A program made the position numbers and the translations under genes. From the NCBI GenBank assembly GCA_029573725.1, contig JAKQDQ010000181.1, positions 1-64,000 on the forward strand: a DNA stretch of 64,000 nucleotides. The letters run 5' to 3'. The stretch's first letter is position 1; the number at the start of each line of letters is the position of its first letter. The stretch comes from Verrucomicrobiota bacterium (GTDB taxonomy: Bacteria > Verrucomicrobiota > Verrucomicrobiia > Limisphaerales > JADLHS01). The notes beneath the pieces were generated by a model, which had not been told where the DNA came from, made no database searches, and saw only the letters and a program-made list of their open reading frames with translations. Positions 28,850-37,877 of the stretch are shown here, one piece after another.

Positions 28850-29329
28850 TCACCACACTGAAAGGATTTGCGCCCGCTGTTGGCGTCCGGCGATGTCCAG
28901 TTTGAGCCGGTTGCCCGGCATTTTTCCCAGGAGCTGGGCGCCCAGGGGGGATTGAGGAGTGATGACCAGAATCTCGTGCTGCGCGTGGGTGATTGTCGTG
29001 CCCCCGGCCCGCGGCCCGATGAAATACAACGCGGTTTCATCGTCCATCTGTAATGCCACCAAGGCGCCGATGCCGATGCCGTGATCCGCTGCAAGGGGGC
29101 GCGTTGCCAGTTGCTGAAATTCGGCGATGGCGGCTTCCAGTTCAGCTGCCTGCCGGGACTGACCCCGCGCGAGGTAGGATGCCTCCAGTCCGCGCGTGTC
29201 ATATTTGTTGTCCGCCCGGCTTTGCTCGTGCGTCGCTTCGGCGCGGGAGTTTTGCGCGGCCCGGAAATAAACGCCGAGTTCGTCCCTGAGGCGGGCAATG
29301 ATTTTTTGCAACACGGCGCGTTTGTTCAT
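28850..29329 (-). CDS. GreA/GreB-family transcription elongation factor-like protein
   Basis: A 159-residue protein with an N-terminal helical hairpin-like part (MNKRAVLQKIIARLRDELGVYF and ELEAAIAEFQQLA) and a C-terminal GreA/B FKBP-like domain (VALQMDDETALYFIGPRAGGTTI, ITPQSPLGAQLLGKMPGNRLKLD). The PQSPLG.aLlGk motif is the family's signature. It starts 8 nt after the mtnP stop. The N-terminal hairpin lacks the clear acidic tip pair of GreA, so it could be an Rnk- or Gfh-like RNA polymerase-binding protein rather than a cleavage factor. Confidence 0.8.
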   Translation of the reverse strand: MNKRAVLQKIIARLRDELGVYFRAAQNSRAEATHEQSRADNKYDTRGLEASYLARGQSRQAAELEAAIAEFQQLATRPLAADHGIGIGALVALQMDDETALYFIGPRAGGTTITHAQHEILVITPQSPLGAQLLGKMPGNRLKLDIAGRQQRAQILSVW

Positions 29330-29337
29330 GCCGCAAG

Positions 29338-30201
29338 CTACAAATACCTTTTCAGCATGGGGCGCAATGCCGCGATGGTTTTGGCCGGCCACGCCCGCCG
29401 GTCGGTCATGATGGCCCCCTGCAAGGCGGAGTGACAGGGCCAGCCGGGCTGCGAGGGAATCTGTGGAATGGTTCGGGTGATGATGGCCTTTGCGGTGGCG
29501 GCGTTTTTTGCGACGTTGGCCAGGACCATTTCCACGGTCACGTGCCGTTCGTCTGCCTTCCAGCAATCGTAATCGGTAATCATCGCCAGCGTGGCATAGG
29601 CAATTTCCGCTTCGCGCGCGCATTTGGCTTCGCCCAGGGCTGTCATGCCAATGACGTCGCCCCCGAGCTCGCGGTAGGTCTGTGATTCGGCGCGGGTGCT
29701 GAACGCCGGACCTTCCATATTCACGTACGTGCCGCCGTTGTGGACGCGGGCTTTGACCGCCCGGGCTGAACGCAGCAACAAGGTCCGCAGTTCGGTGGAG
29801 ACCGGGTCCGCGAACGCCACGTGCCCCACAATGCCCCGCCCAAAAAAGGTGTGTTCGTGGGACCGTCTGGTTCGATCAAAAAACTGATCAATCAGCACCA
29901 CATCGCGGGGACGATACCGGGGTTGCAGCGAGCCCACCGCGCTGACGCTGAGGATCCAGGCCACCTGGAGTTTTTTCAGCGCCCAGATGTTGGCGCGATG
30001 GTTGATTTCTCCCGGCAGAATCCGGTGACCCCGGGCATGACGGGGAAGAAAAACCACCTCCCGGCCCGCCAACCGTCCCGTGAGGCAGGCATCCGAGGGC
30101 GGACCGAACGGGGTCTTTAGCTTCACCCATTTTTGGTGAGTAAAGCCCTCGATGTCGTAGAGTCCGCTGCCTCCGATGAGGCCAATCCGATGTTGCGCCA
30201 T
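29338..30201 (-). CDS. mtnP: S-methyl-5'-thioadenosine phosphorylase
   Basis: Phosphorolysis of methylthioadenosine to adenine and methylthioribose-1-phosphate in methionine salvage. It has 287 residues. IGLIGGSGLYDI starts the PNP fold; FLPRHARGHRILPGEINHRANIWAL, GGTYVNMEGPAFSTRAES and MITDYDCW are MTAP signatures, the Asp pair selecting the 6-amino group. It resembles the eukaryotic-type MTAP more than MtnN nucleosidases. It is the first gene of a tight pair with the GreA-family gene. Confidence 0.95.
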   Translation of the reverse strand: MAQHRIGLIGGSGLYDIEGFTHQKWVKLKTPFGPPSDACLTGRLAGREVVFLPRHARGHRILPGEINHRANIWALKKLQVAWILSVSAVGSLQPRYRPRDVVLIDQFFDRTRRSHEHTFFGRGIVGHVAFADPVSTELRTLLLRSARAVKARVHNGGTYVNMEGPAFSTRAESQTYRELGGDVIGMTALGEAKCAREAEIAYATLAMITDYDCWKADERHVTVEMVLANVAKNAATAKAIITRTIPQIPSQPGWPCHSALQGAIMTDRRAWPAKTIAALRPMLKRYL

Positions 30202-30382
30202 GCGCCTGATTTTGCCGCCTCAAATTGGAAAGACACGAAAAAAGCGTTCCCGCCGCGTCCTGCTGGAGACCCGGACGGCTGGTCCGGCGGTGGCTCCGCT
30301 TGTAACGAAGCGCAATTCGGAAAACCGGACAGAAAACCTTGCGTGGATGGGAGCGCCGGGCGGATGGCGCGCCCGCAAGGCT

Positions 30383-31231
30383 TTACCGGGGATGAGTCGT
30401 CACGTCGGCCAGAGCTTTCCAGTCGCGCAATCCGCCCAATGGTCGAGCGCCGCCTGGGTTCCATCTCCGGCTTTCGGGGTCACGAAGCACTGTAATTTCG
30501 GCATGGCCATCGGCATAGTTGATGCCATAACCGAAGCCATGATTGCGGGATGGCAGGTCCAGAAACCGCGCCCCGCCCCCCATGTCCACCAGGAACATTG
30601 CGTCGTTGATGCTGGCTTGATCTTCGTCCAGCACCACCCAGGTGCGGGCGGGTTGGGTGAGTTCAGATTCTTTGCGATAGACCGGAGCTTGGGAACTTTG
30701 CGGGCCATTCGGAGAAGTCACCACCCAGGTCGGGGAGACGCCGAAGCTCGTGCCGTTCAAATAGGAGTTCATGGAAACGCTGCGCAAAATGGGTTTGTTT
30801 CGATACATGGCGGGGACGCCCGCCGCATCGGCGATCCGGTGATCCGCCGGGCAATGATAAAGCTTGAGGGATTTGATGTACGGCCAGAGCAATCCTCTTT
30901 CGATGCCGGTCGGATCCGCGCCGCCATAGACGTAGGCCCCGGGCAGGCCGCCCGTTTCCGCGTTGCCCCCGCACCACGATCCGGTGAATCCGCCATAGGT
31001 GGGATAAGCCGAAACCAGGCGACCCGCATTATCGTCGGTGTACAGCTTCCAACCCAGGGTGAACTGCTTCAAATTGCTGACGCAGTTGATGCGTTGCGCT
31101 TTTTCTTTGGCCTTGGCGAGCGCGGGCAGCAGCATGGCCGCGAGGATCGCGATGATGGCAATCACCACCAGCAGTTCAATCAGCGTGAAGGCCCGGCGGC
31201 GCCCATTCAGTTGGTTGACGGAGCGGTTCAT
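30383..31231 (-). CDS. Type II secretion/pseudopilin-like protein with H-X9 domain
   Basis: A 282-residue pseudopilin. A class III signal follows the basic N-terminus: [20 protein letters not shown], processed by prepilin peptidase before Phe and methylated, with the usual Glu5. The remainder ([46 protein letters not shown]) is the form found in large paralogous families of Verrucomicrobia and Planctomycetes, with a DGH motif at the end. No secretion genes adjoin it. Start 31231 (MNRSVNQL) is preferred over the upstream M at 31270 for a short leader. Confidence 0.88.
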   Translation of the reverse strand: MNRSVNQLNGRRRAFTLIELLVVIAIIAILAAMLLPALAKAKEKAQRINCVSNLKQFTLGWKLYTDDNAGRLVSAYPTYGGFTGSWCGGNAETGGLPGAYVYGGADPTGIERGLLWPYIKSLKLYHCPADHRIADAAGVPAMYRNKPILRSVSMNSYLNGTSFGVSPTWVVTSPNGPQSSQAPVYRKESELTQPARTWVVLDEDQASINDAMFLVDMGGGARFLDLPSRNHGFGYGINYADGHAEITVLRDPESRRWNPGGARPLGGLRDWKALADVTTHPR

Positions 31232-31421
31232 GGTTTTCAATGTACAATCTGCATTCAGCTTCCCTGCCAAGCTCCGGGCGATTCACTCGAACGTCAAGCC
31301 GCGTCCGGAACATAAATATGTGGAAACATAGCAAAACTTGCGGCGCGGGCGATGCAAAAATTTCAGGAAAATCAGCCGGACGCTGCGGCACGACCTTTGC
31401 CGCCACCGGATGGCCGGGTGG

Positions 31422-32030
31422 TTACAAGGGTTTGCGCAGGTGGGAGAGGAAGCCGGCCTCCTGCCCGAGCAGGTCCTTGCGCCGCTGCCTGGCCAGCAGC
31501 GCGCCATAGACCTGCACGTCGCGCATGAACATCTCGAGCCGGTTCTTGAAGCTGTCGCTGACGATCTGCCCGTTCACGACATGTTGCCGGTCCGCAAAGG
31601 AAACCCCGTAAGGCAGGGTCCACGCGTAGCATTGCCGCGCCACGGTGCGTAGATGGTCGGTGACGGTGAGCCCTTTCTCCGGCGAGGCAACCAGGGTGGC
31701 GAACAGTTTGCCCGTAAACTCGCGCCAGAAATAATCGAGGAAATTTTTCAACGCGCTGCTGATGCTCCCATGGTAATCCGGCGTGCCGAGCACGTAGGCG
31801 TCGGCCACATCCACGCGCGCCTTCAGGGCGGCAAACCCCGGTTGTTTATCGGCCGTTTCCACATTGAAGAGCGGCAACGTTTCCTTGCTCAAATCCAGCA
31901 AATCCACGTCGCAGCCTTTCTCGTACAACTCCGCGGCAACGTAGGAAACGACGACGCGCGTGATCGAAGTGCCGTGGGTGCTGCCCACCACGGCCATGAT
32001 TCTTAATTTTTGCTCAGGCATTTCTGGCAT
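31422..32030 (-). CDS. NADPH-dependent FMN reductase family flavoprotein
   Basis: A 202-residue flavodoxin-fold oxidoreductase. MAVVGSTHGTSITRVVV is the FMN phosphate loop, and TPDYHGSISSALKNFLDYF is the SsuE/azoreductase-like signature. It probably reduces FMN or quinones/chromate with NAD(P)H; the substrate is unknown. Two ATGs (32030 and 32021) are possible; both precede QKLRIMAVVGS. It diverges from tig. Confidence 0.88.
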   Translation of the reverse strand: MPEMPEQKLRIMAVVGSTHGTSITRVVVSYVAAELYEKGCDVDLLDLSKETLPLFNVETADKQPGFAALKARVDVADAYVLGTPDYHGSISSALKNFLDYFWREFTGKLFATLVASPEKGLTVTDHLRTVARQCYAWTLPYGVSFADRQHVVNGQIVSDSFKNRLEMFMRDVQVYGALLARQRRKDLLGQEAGFLSHLRKPL

Positions 32031-32379
32031 AATCTTGCTCGAAAAGTGTGTCCGGCCGGTTGTTCGCATGGTTTCCGCGACCCGCGCGCCGCCGGGTGGG
32101 GCCCGATTTCGACATCGAAGGCCGTCATTGCTTCCGGGGAGATAAACCGGATTTGTCACAAACATCAAGCCGGATCGCATCGGAGTGCCGCGCGTGCAGC
32201 GCGGTGCGCGGCGCGTTTCCGATTTCCCGGCGCGACGGGGGCAACCACGCGCGGCATCGTTTCGTCGGAAACGCATGGTCGTCTTGACGGTCGGCTTCGA
32301 ATTGCTACCCTTTCCGGCCTGTTGAATCGCAGAAATCCACACGGCTTTCTTCATTCTCAGCGACAATCCAGACTGCTCT
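32031..32379. other. 349-nt divergent intergenic region upstream of tig
   Basis: Upstream DNA of the FMN reductase (minus) and tig (plus). I see no gene in it. The last 100 nt hold a possible sigma-70 promoter for tig; the rest is GC-rich without obvious repeats. Confidence 0.5.
32284..32311 (+). promoter_or_regulatory. Possible sigma-70 promoter of tig
   Basis: TTGACG at 32284-32289 is a good -35. With a 16-nt spacer the -10 would be TACCCT at 32306-32311, which is weak. The predicted 5' UTR would be about 60 nt. Confidence 0.3.
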
Positions 32380-33690
32380 ATGAATGTTACAGTAGAAAAT
32401 CTAGCTCCCTGTAAGAAGCTGGTGCGGATCGAGTTGAACGCCCAGGCTGTGGACGCCGCCTTTGCCGCGATGGAGAAAAATTTCCAGAAGGAGGCACAAC
32501 TGCCCGGCTTCCGCCCCGGCAGGGCGCCGATCCCCATGGTGGTGCGGAAATACGAGACCGAGATCCAGGCGGAAGTTAAACGCAAGCTCATCGGTGAGGC
32601 ATATCGGGACGCGCTCAAGGAGCAGAACATCGACGTGCTGGGCTACCCGGACATTGAGGAGATTCAGTTTGGGCGCGGTCAGAGCTTGTTGTTCGCGGCC
32701 ACCATCGAGACGCCGCCGGAGTTTCAACTCCCGGAATACAAAGGGTTGCCCGTCAAGCGCGAGGCGAAGGAAGTTTCCGAGGCGGATGTGGTCAAAGCCC
32801 TGGATCTGCTGCGGGAGCAGCGGGCGGATTTTGTAAAAGCGGACCGGGCGCTGGCCAGCGGCCACATCGCGGTGGTCAATTATGTCGGCACGAGTGATGG
32901 CCGGGCACTGACGGAAATCGCGCCGGCGGCGACACGGCTGGCCGCCCAGCAGGGCTTCTGGATCGAAATGAAGGCGGGCTCGTTCCTGCCGGGATTCAGC
33001 GAACAATTGCTGGAGGCCCGGGCGGGAGACAAGCGCACGGTGACCGTGGATTTTCCGGCCGATTTCAACCCCAAGGAACTGGCGGGCCGCAAGGGGGTTT
33101 ACGAGGTGGAGGTGGTTGAAGTCCGCGAAAAAACCCTGCCGCCGCTGGATGATGCATTTGCCAAGCTGTATGACGCCGAGAACCTCGACAAATTGCGCGA
33201 GGGCGTGCGCAAGGACCTGGAAAACGAGTTGAAGCATAAGTTGCAGCGTGACGTGCGCGGCCAACTCGTCAAGGCGCTGCTGGAAAGGGTGAATTTTGAT
33301 TTGCCGGAGGGGGCGGTCGCCAACGAAACGCGCAATGTGGTTTACAATCTGGTGCGCGAGAATGCGCAACGCGGTGTGCCGCGCGACCTGATCGAAAAGG
33401 AAAAAAACGCGATTTACAACGTGGCCAACCAGAATGCCAAGGAACGGGTGAAGTTCGCATTTCTGGTGCAGAAAATCGCAGAGAAGGAAGAGATCAAGGT
33501 TTCGCAGGAGGAGGTGGCGCGCCGCATCCACACCCTGGCGGCGATGTACCAAATTCCGGCGGAAAAATTTGTTCAGGACCTGCAGAAGCGCAACGGGTTG
33601 ATTGAAATCTACGATCAACTCGCCAGCGAACGAGTCCTGGAGTTTTTGGAGCAGCACGCCGCCGTGGAAACGGTGCCCGCCAAGGCCTGA
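32380..33690 (+). CDS. tig: Trigger factor
   Basis: Ribosome-bound chaperone and prolyl isomerase that meets nascent chains at the exit tunnel. It has 436 residues, the normal length. The ribosome-binding signature is PGFRPGRAPIPMV near residue 43. The FKBP-like PPIase domain (AVVNYVGTSDGRALTEI ... DKRTVTVDFPADF) lies near 165-250, and the helical C-terminal arm domain follows. ribH starts 6 nt later, so the two are cotranscribed. Confidence 0.97.
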   Translation: MNVTVENLAPCKKLVRIELNAQAVDAAFAAMEKNFQKEAQLPGFRPGRAPIPMVVRKYETEIQAEVKRKLIGEAYRDALKEQNIDVLGYPDIEEIQFGRGQSLLFAATIETPPEFQLPEYKGLPVKREAKEVSEADVVKALDLLREQRADFVKADRALASGHIAVVNYVGTSDGRALTEIAPAATRLAAQQGFWIEMKAGSFLPGFSEQLLEARAGDKRTVTVDFPADFNPKELAGRKGVYEVEVVEVREKTLPPLDDAFAKLYDAENLDKLREGVRKDLENELKHKLQRDVRGQLVKALLERVNFDLPEGAVANETRNVVYNLVRENAQRGVPRDLIEKEKNAIYNVANQNAKERVKFAFLVQKIAEKEEIKVSQEEVARRIHTLAAMYQIPAEKFVQDLQKRNGLIEIYDQLASERVLEFLEQHAAVETVPAKA

Positions 33691-33696
33691 ACGCGC

Positions 33697-34158
33697 ATGT
33701 TGCAACGTCTCAAGAAAGCGCGCCCGCCCCGGACCGGAGGCGTGTTCACGATTGTCGCCTCCAGTTACAATGCGCAGTACGTGGACGGCATGGTCAAGGC
33801 CGCAGTGCGTGAGCTCAAAAAAGCCGGCGGCAGAACGCGGGTCATCCGCGTGCCCGGAGCGTTTGAAATCCCCGTGGTGGCCGCCCGGCTGGCGGCGGGG
33901 CGGGAGCATCCCGACGCCCTCATCTGTCTTGGAGTGGTGTTGCGTGGTGAAACTGTTCACGCGCAGCATATTGGCGAGGCGGTAACCAGAGCCTTGATGC
34001 AGATCCAGATCACCCATCACCTGCCCGTGGTCCACGAAGTGTTGCTGTTGGAAAATCCGCAGCAGGCGGTGGCTCGTTGCCTGAACGCCAGGCATAACCG
34101 CGGCATTGAAGCGGCCCGCACCGCGCTGGAAATGGCGCGGGTGCTGGCCAAACTTTGA
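33697..34158 (+). CDS. ribH: 6,7-dimethyl-8-ribityllumazine synthase
   Basis: Condenses the ribityl pyrimidine with dihydroxybutanone phosphate, the step before riboflavin synthase. It has 153 residues. VPGAFEIPVVAARLA is the family signature. The catalytic His is in GETVHAQHIG, where most homologues read GxTxHF(D/E)YV; the flanking aromatic and acidic residues differ here but the His is kept. The phosphate-site segment reads NARHNRG instead of the usual GTKAGNKG. It follows tig by 6 nt, far from ribD-ribE. Confidence 0.93.
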   Translation: MLQRLKKARPPRTGGVFTIVASSYNAQYVDGMVKAAVRELKKAGGRTRVIRVPGAFEIPVVAARLAAGREHPDALICLGVVLRGETVHAQHIGEAVTRALMQIQITHHLPVVHEVLLLENPQQAVARCLNARHNRGIEAARTALEMARVLAKL

Positions 34159-34244
34159 TCCGAATAAATTTTTCCAGAATCAGTCTGAACAGGCATTGTA
34201 CACACAAGCGAAATCGATGCGTTTAATTCAAACACCTGCGCGCT

Positions 34245-34253
34245 TGCTAAAAT
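34245..34253 (+). promoter_or_regulatory. Extended -10 promoter before the coiled-coil gene
   Basis: TGCTAAAAT contains the TG extension and a strong -10 (TAAAAT, 34248-34253). No good -35 is present, as expected for extended -10 promoters. Transcription would start about 20 nt before ATG 34282. Confidence 0.45.
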
Positions 34254-34281
34254 TGAATCGCGCGGGCAACCTTCCCTGAAT

Positions 34282-35049
34282 ATGAAAAGTGTGATTGGCA
34301 TAGTAGTTTTGCTGGCCATCTGCATCGGCCTGGCCGTGGTTTTGTTCTCGAACAAAAAACAGGCCGAAGAACAGCACATCAAGGATGTGAACACGATTTT
34401 GAATCATTCCAACCAATGGGTGAAAACCAGCCGGGATTTGGAGGAGCAGCGGCAGGTCAATTTGCTGCTCACCAACGATCTCGGCAACGCCCGCGCCCAA
34501 TTCAATCAACTGACCAATCGTTTCACGGAAGTGGTCAGCAATTTGGGCAGGGTGGAAGCCACGTTGAAGGCCACCCAGACCGCCGTAGCCGAACGCGACC
34601 AGAAGATCGCCGCGCTGGAAACGCAAAACCGCGAGCTGGACGAGAAGGCCATTGATTTGAGCGCTGCCCTGACCAATCTCACCGTCCAGATTTCGGAAAC
34701 CCAGCGCAAACTGGCCGCCTCCGAGGGGGATAAGGCCTTTTTGGAACAAGAACTCAAGCGGTTGATGGCTGAAAAGGCCGAGCTCGAGCGGCAGTTCAAT
34801 GATCTGGCCGTGCTGCGCGCACAGGTCTCCAAACTTAAAGAAGAATTGTCCATCGCGCGGCGCCTGGAATGGATTCGTAAAGGGTTGTTTGCCACCGAGG
34901 GACAAAAGGGCGCGCAGCAGTTGAAGAACATGCACAACCCGCCCGCTCCCCCGGCTACCAACGGCGCGGATCTCAATGTGGAAATCAGTTCGGATGGCTC
35001 CGTAAAAGTCATTCCCAGCTTGACGAACGCACCGGCGTCGAATCCATAA
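34282..35049 (+). CDS. Single-TM coiled-coil protein of unknown function
   Basis: A 255-residue protein anchored by an N-terminal TM helix (MKSVIGIVVLLAICIGLAVVLF). Residues about 30-205 are almost unbroken heptad-rich coiled coil (QVNLLLTNDLGNARAQFNQL, ERDQKIAALETQNRELDEKA). A short Pro/Asn-rich tail ends with NVEISSDGSVKVIPSL. The topology suggests a periplasmic or envelope scaffold. No family recognised. It has its own likely promoter and is not tightly linked to neighbours. Confidence 0.75.
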   Translation: MKSVIGIVVLLAICIGLAVVLFSNKKQAEEQHIKDVNTILNHSNQWVKTSRDLEEQRQVNLLLTNDLGNARAQFNQLTNRFTEVVSNLGRVEATLKATQTAVAERDQKIAALETQNRELDEKAIDLSAALTNLTVQISETQRKLAASEGDKAFLEQELKRLMAEKAELERQFNDLAVLRAQVSKLKEELSIARRLEWIRKGLFATEGQKGAQQLKNMHNPPAPPATNGADLNVEISSDGSVKVIPSLTNAPASNP

Positions 35050-35182
35050 GCGGGCTGCCGCCAGACGATAATTCTGAAGGCCGCCGCGCCGGGCGAATGG
35101 GGTTCCCGGTCGGGGCGCAGCAACACCAGGTCTTCGGCCGCGGAGGTTCCCGCCCGCGAGCGCGTCTGCTCCGGCGAAACGG

Positions 35183-36325
35183 ATGAAATTGGAACTGACC
35201 TCGATGCTATTGAGCACCACGATGTTGGCGGCGGCCGCCGGCGAACCGTGGGTGTATTTCGGCACGTACACCAGTGGCGCAAGCGAAGGCATCTACGTCT
35301 CCCGATTTCATCCGGCCACGGGTCAATTGACCGAACCGCAACTCGTTGCCCGGATCAAGAACCCCAGCTTCCTGGCCGTGCACCCCACGCAAAAATTCCT
35401 CTATGCCGTCAGTGAAGTGGGAGACGTCCAGGGCCAGGCTTCCGGCACCATCACGGCGTACGCCATGGATCGCCGGACCGGCGCGTTGACGGCATTGAAT
35501 ACACAACTTTCCGGGGGGACGTTTCCGTGCCATGTGTCGGTGGATGCCACCGGCCAATGCGCGCTGGTGGCCAACTACGGTTCCGGCAGCTTCACGGCTT
35601 TCCCGATCCAATCCGACGGCCGTTTGTTGGCGGCCGGCACCACGATCCAGCACCAGGGCGCCGGCGTGAATCCCCAGCGCCAGGCCGGTCCGCATGCGCA
35701 TTTCATCGCTCCGGACCGGGACAACCGGTTTGCGTTCGCCTGTGATCTGGGGCTGGATCAGATTGCGGTTTATCGCCTCGAGGCAAACCCCGCCCGGCTC
35801 ACGGCGCACACGCCGTCAGGGGTGACGGTTGCGCCCGGAGCCGGCGTGCGGCATCTCGCCATCCACCCGGATGGTCGTTGGATCTATGCCGTCAACGAAA
35901 TGGCCCTGACGGTGGGTATGTTTGCTTATGATGCGGCAGCCGGGACGTTGACGGCGCGACAAACCCTGTCCACCGTGCCCGCGGATGCTGCTCCAACCCG
36001 GCATGATTCCGCGGCGGCGATTGCGTTGTCGCCCAATGGGAAGTTTCTCTACGTTTCGAATCGCGGCCGCGATGATCTGGCGATATTTGCCGTCGATTCC
36101 GTTTCGGGCGGATTGACGCATCTGCAAAATGTTTCCACGCAGGGCAAAACTCCGCGCCATTTTGCCATCCATCCCGCGGGCCGCTGGCTGTTGATGGAAA
36201 ATCAGGATTCCGGGACGGTGATCGTTTTCGCCCTGGACGCCGACACCGGCAAACTCCAATCCCGCGTGCAGACGATTCACCTGGCCGCGCCCAGTTGCGC
36301 AGTGTGGGTGTCCGGAGCGGACTGA
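35183..36325 (+). CDS. Exported lactonase-type seven-bladed beta-propeller (6-phosphogluconolactonase-like)
   Basis: A 380-residue protein of the lactonase family (Pgl/YbhE type). A short signal-like N-terminus (MLLSTTMLAAAAGEP) precedes VYFGTYTSGASEGIYVSRFHPATG, the family opening. Repeats include FLAVHPTQKFLYAVSE, CHVSVDATGQCALVANYGSGS, GAGVRHLAIHPDGRWIYAVNE and PRHFAIHPAGRWLLMENQDS. The signal suggests it acts outside the cytoplasm, so the usual phosphogluconolactone substrate is doubtful. Upstream and downstream genes are unrelated. Confidence 0.86.
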   Translation: MKLELTSMLLSTTMLAAAAGEPWVYFGTYTSGASEGIYVSRFHPATGQLTEPQLVARIKNPSFLAVHPTQKFLYAVSEVGDVQGQASGTITAYAMDRRTGALTALNTQLSGGTFPCHVSVDATGQCALVANYGSGSFTAFPIQSDGRLLAAGTTIQHQGAGVNPQRQAGPHAHFIAPDRDNRFAFACDLGLDQIAVYRLEANPARLTAHTPSGVTVAPGAGVRHLAIHPDGRWIYAVNEMALTVGMFAYDAAAGTLTARQTLSTVPADAAPTRHDSAAAIALSPNGKFLYVSNRGRDDLAIFAVDSVSGGLTHLQNVSTQGKTPRHFAIHPAGRWLLMENQDSGTVIVFALDADTGKLQSRVQTIHLAAPSCAVWVSGAD

Positions 36326-36386
36326 CGCATTCGACGGCGCGGCGCAAACTTGCGTTCACTTCGGCGGGTGCTACACTGACCGCCCC

Positions 36387-37454
36387 ATGAGTTCACTTTC
36401 GCAGGAGTCCATTCTCAATACGCTCAAAACCATCAAATATCCCGGCTACTCGCGCGACATCGTTTCCTTCGGGTTGGTGAAGAACATCGCCATCAACGGC
36501 GCCAACATTGCCGTCACGCTCCAGCTCACCTCCAACAACGCCGAGGCGGCGCGGCAAATCCAGGGCGAATGCGAACATGCCCTGAAACAAATGCCCGGGG
36601 TGGCCGTGGCCCATGTCGAAGTGAATCAACGCGCGTCCTCAGGCGGAGGCGCGGCGTCCGGCGGAGCGCACGGCACCACTCCGTGGGCGAATCAAAATCG
36701 CGTGCCGGGCATCAAGCACATTGTCGCCGTGGCGAGCGGCAAGGGCGGCGTGGGCAAATCCACCACCTCGGCCAATCTCGCCTGCGGTCTGCACCATCTC
36801 GGCGCCAAAGTGGGCCTGCTGGACTGCGATATTTACGGGCCGAGCATTCCCCTGATGATGGGCACGAAGGAACGCCCCGGCTTGAGTGAGCACGAGAAGA
36901 TGATTCCGCCGGTGAGTCACGGGGTCCGGCTGATGAGCATGGGGTTTCTGATCCAGGACGACCAGCCCGTGATCTGGCGCGGCCCGATGATTCAGCGCAC
37001 GATCCAGCAATTCATCACCGTGACCGAGTGGGGCGAGTTGGACATCCTGCTTGTGGATTTGCCGCCGGGGACGGGGGACGCGCAACTCACCCTTTGCCAG
37101 ACGGTGCCGCTCGATGGCGGCGTCATTGTCACCACCCCGCAGGAAGCATCGCTCGGCGTCGTGCGCAAGGGTATTGGCATGTTCGCCAAGGTAAACGTGC
37201 CGTTGCTCGGCCTCGTGGAAAACATGAGTTATTTTACCGCACCCAATGGGGAGCGGATTGAAATTTTCGGCCACGGCGGCGGTCGGCAGGAAGCCGAGCG
37301 ACTGGGCATTCCGTTCCTTGGGGAAGTGCCGATTTTCACCGAAATTCGCGAAGGCGGAGATCAAGGTGTGCCGGTGGTGGTTTCCGCGCCGACACATCCG
37401 GCCGGCGCCGCCTTCCTCCAAATTGCCGAAGCCCTCCGCCGCAAATTGAAATGA
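36387..37454 (+). CDS. Mrp/ApbC P-loop ATPase, iron-sulfur carrier family
   Basis: A 355-residue P-loop ATPase that in other bacteria carries and delivers Fe-S clusters. An N-terminal MIP18/DUF59 domain (ILNTLKTIKYPGYSRDIVSFGLVKNI) is followed by the deviant Walker A VASGKGGVGKSTTSANLA, DCDIYGPSIPLMMG, and DLPPGTGDAQLTLCQTVP. The C-terminal CxxC used for cluster binding in E. coli and Salmonella is absent: the segment reads ENMSYFTAPNGERIEIFGHGG. Cluster delivery is therefore uncertain. Confidence 0.92.
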   Translation: MSSLSQESILNTLKTIKYPGYSRDIVSFGLVKNIAINGANIAVTLQLTSNNAEAARQIQGECEHALKQMPGVAVAHVEVNQRASSGGGAASGGAHGTTPWANQNRVPGIKHIVAVASGKGGVGKSTTSANLACGLHHLGAKVGLLDCDIYGPSIPLMMGTKERPGLSEHEKMIPPVSHGVRLMSMGFLIQDDQPVIWRGPMIQRTIQQFITVTEWGELDILLVDLPPGTGDAQLTLCQTVPLDGGVIVTTPQEASLGVVRKGIGMFAKVNVPLLGLVENMSYFTAPNGERIEIFGHGGGRQEAERLGIPFLGEVPIFTEIREGGDQGVPVVVSAPTHPAGAAFLQIAEALRRKLK

Positions 37455-37588
37455 TCTTTTCAGACGGCGGACGTCGCCCAACTTCCTGGTTTCCAGCCAT
37501 CGCTGATTGGCGCGACAAGTTTCTCATTGTCAACCCGGCCATTCCCACGTAACGTCACCCGGCAAGCCAGCGTGCGAAGGATTTGCGT

Positions 37589-37828
37589 ATGACGGATAAC
37601 CCGAAAGAACCCACCGCGAGCGATCTCTTGAAGAATTCGTCGCTGTACCGCGAGTTTCAGGCGGAGCGCGAGGAAATCTTGAAACATAAATGGATTGAAT
37701 CGGAAAAGGCCGGGTATGATATCGGCTTTGAACGTGCGCTGACGGATTGGATCGTCAAACATCGCTCCAAGTGGCGTAAAGCGCGCCAGATGCAACAAAA
37801 CCCCACCCCCACCGCCACGCCACGGTAG
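37589..37828 (+). CDS. Small conserved-looking basic/acidic helical protein
   Basis: A 79-residue protein with no family I can name. It starts at ATG 37589 behind a good GAAGGA Shine-Dalgarno (37576-37581, 7-nt spacing). The core KHKWIESEKAGYDIGFERAL with DWIVKHRSKWRKARQ is dense in charged and aromatic residues and looks like a DNA- or protein-binding helical module; a low-complexity PTPTATPR tail follows. It lies between the Mrp gene and the pyrR leader. Confidence 0.72.
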   Translation: MTDNPKEPTASDLLKNSSLYREFQAEREEILKHKWIESEKAGYDIGFERALTDWIVKHRSKWRKARQMQQNPTPTATPR

Positions 37829-37846
37829 CCTTCCCGACAATCCGCT

Positions 37847-37877
37847 CCTTTAAGGGGTCTCCGCGAGGACCTCAAGG
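37847..37877 (+). promoter_or_regulatory. PyrR-type RNA binding hairpin upstream of pyrR
   Basis: A bulged hairpin with the shape of a PyrR binding loop. The lower stem is CCTT 37847-37850 with AAGG 37874-37877. A 5'-side TAA bulge (37851-37853) follows. The 7-bp upper stem is GGGGTCT 37854-37860 with GGACCTC 37867-37873, and the hexaloop is CCGCGA (37861-37866). The hexaloop fits CNGNGA followed by GG, the conserved part of the Bacillus PyrR consensus ARUCCNGNGAGGYU. It lies 147 nt before pyrR. No canonical terminator follows; a CCGGCAC/GTGCCGG long-range stem (37922-37966) lacks a T-tract. Confidence 0.6.

Noticed and set aside
32401-34095. 564-codon minus-strand frame opposite tig and ribH
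   Set aside because: Composition is typical of antisense translation, and both genes on the plus strand are certain.
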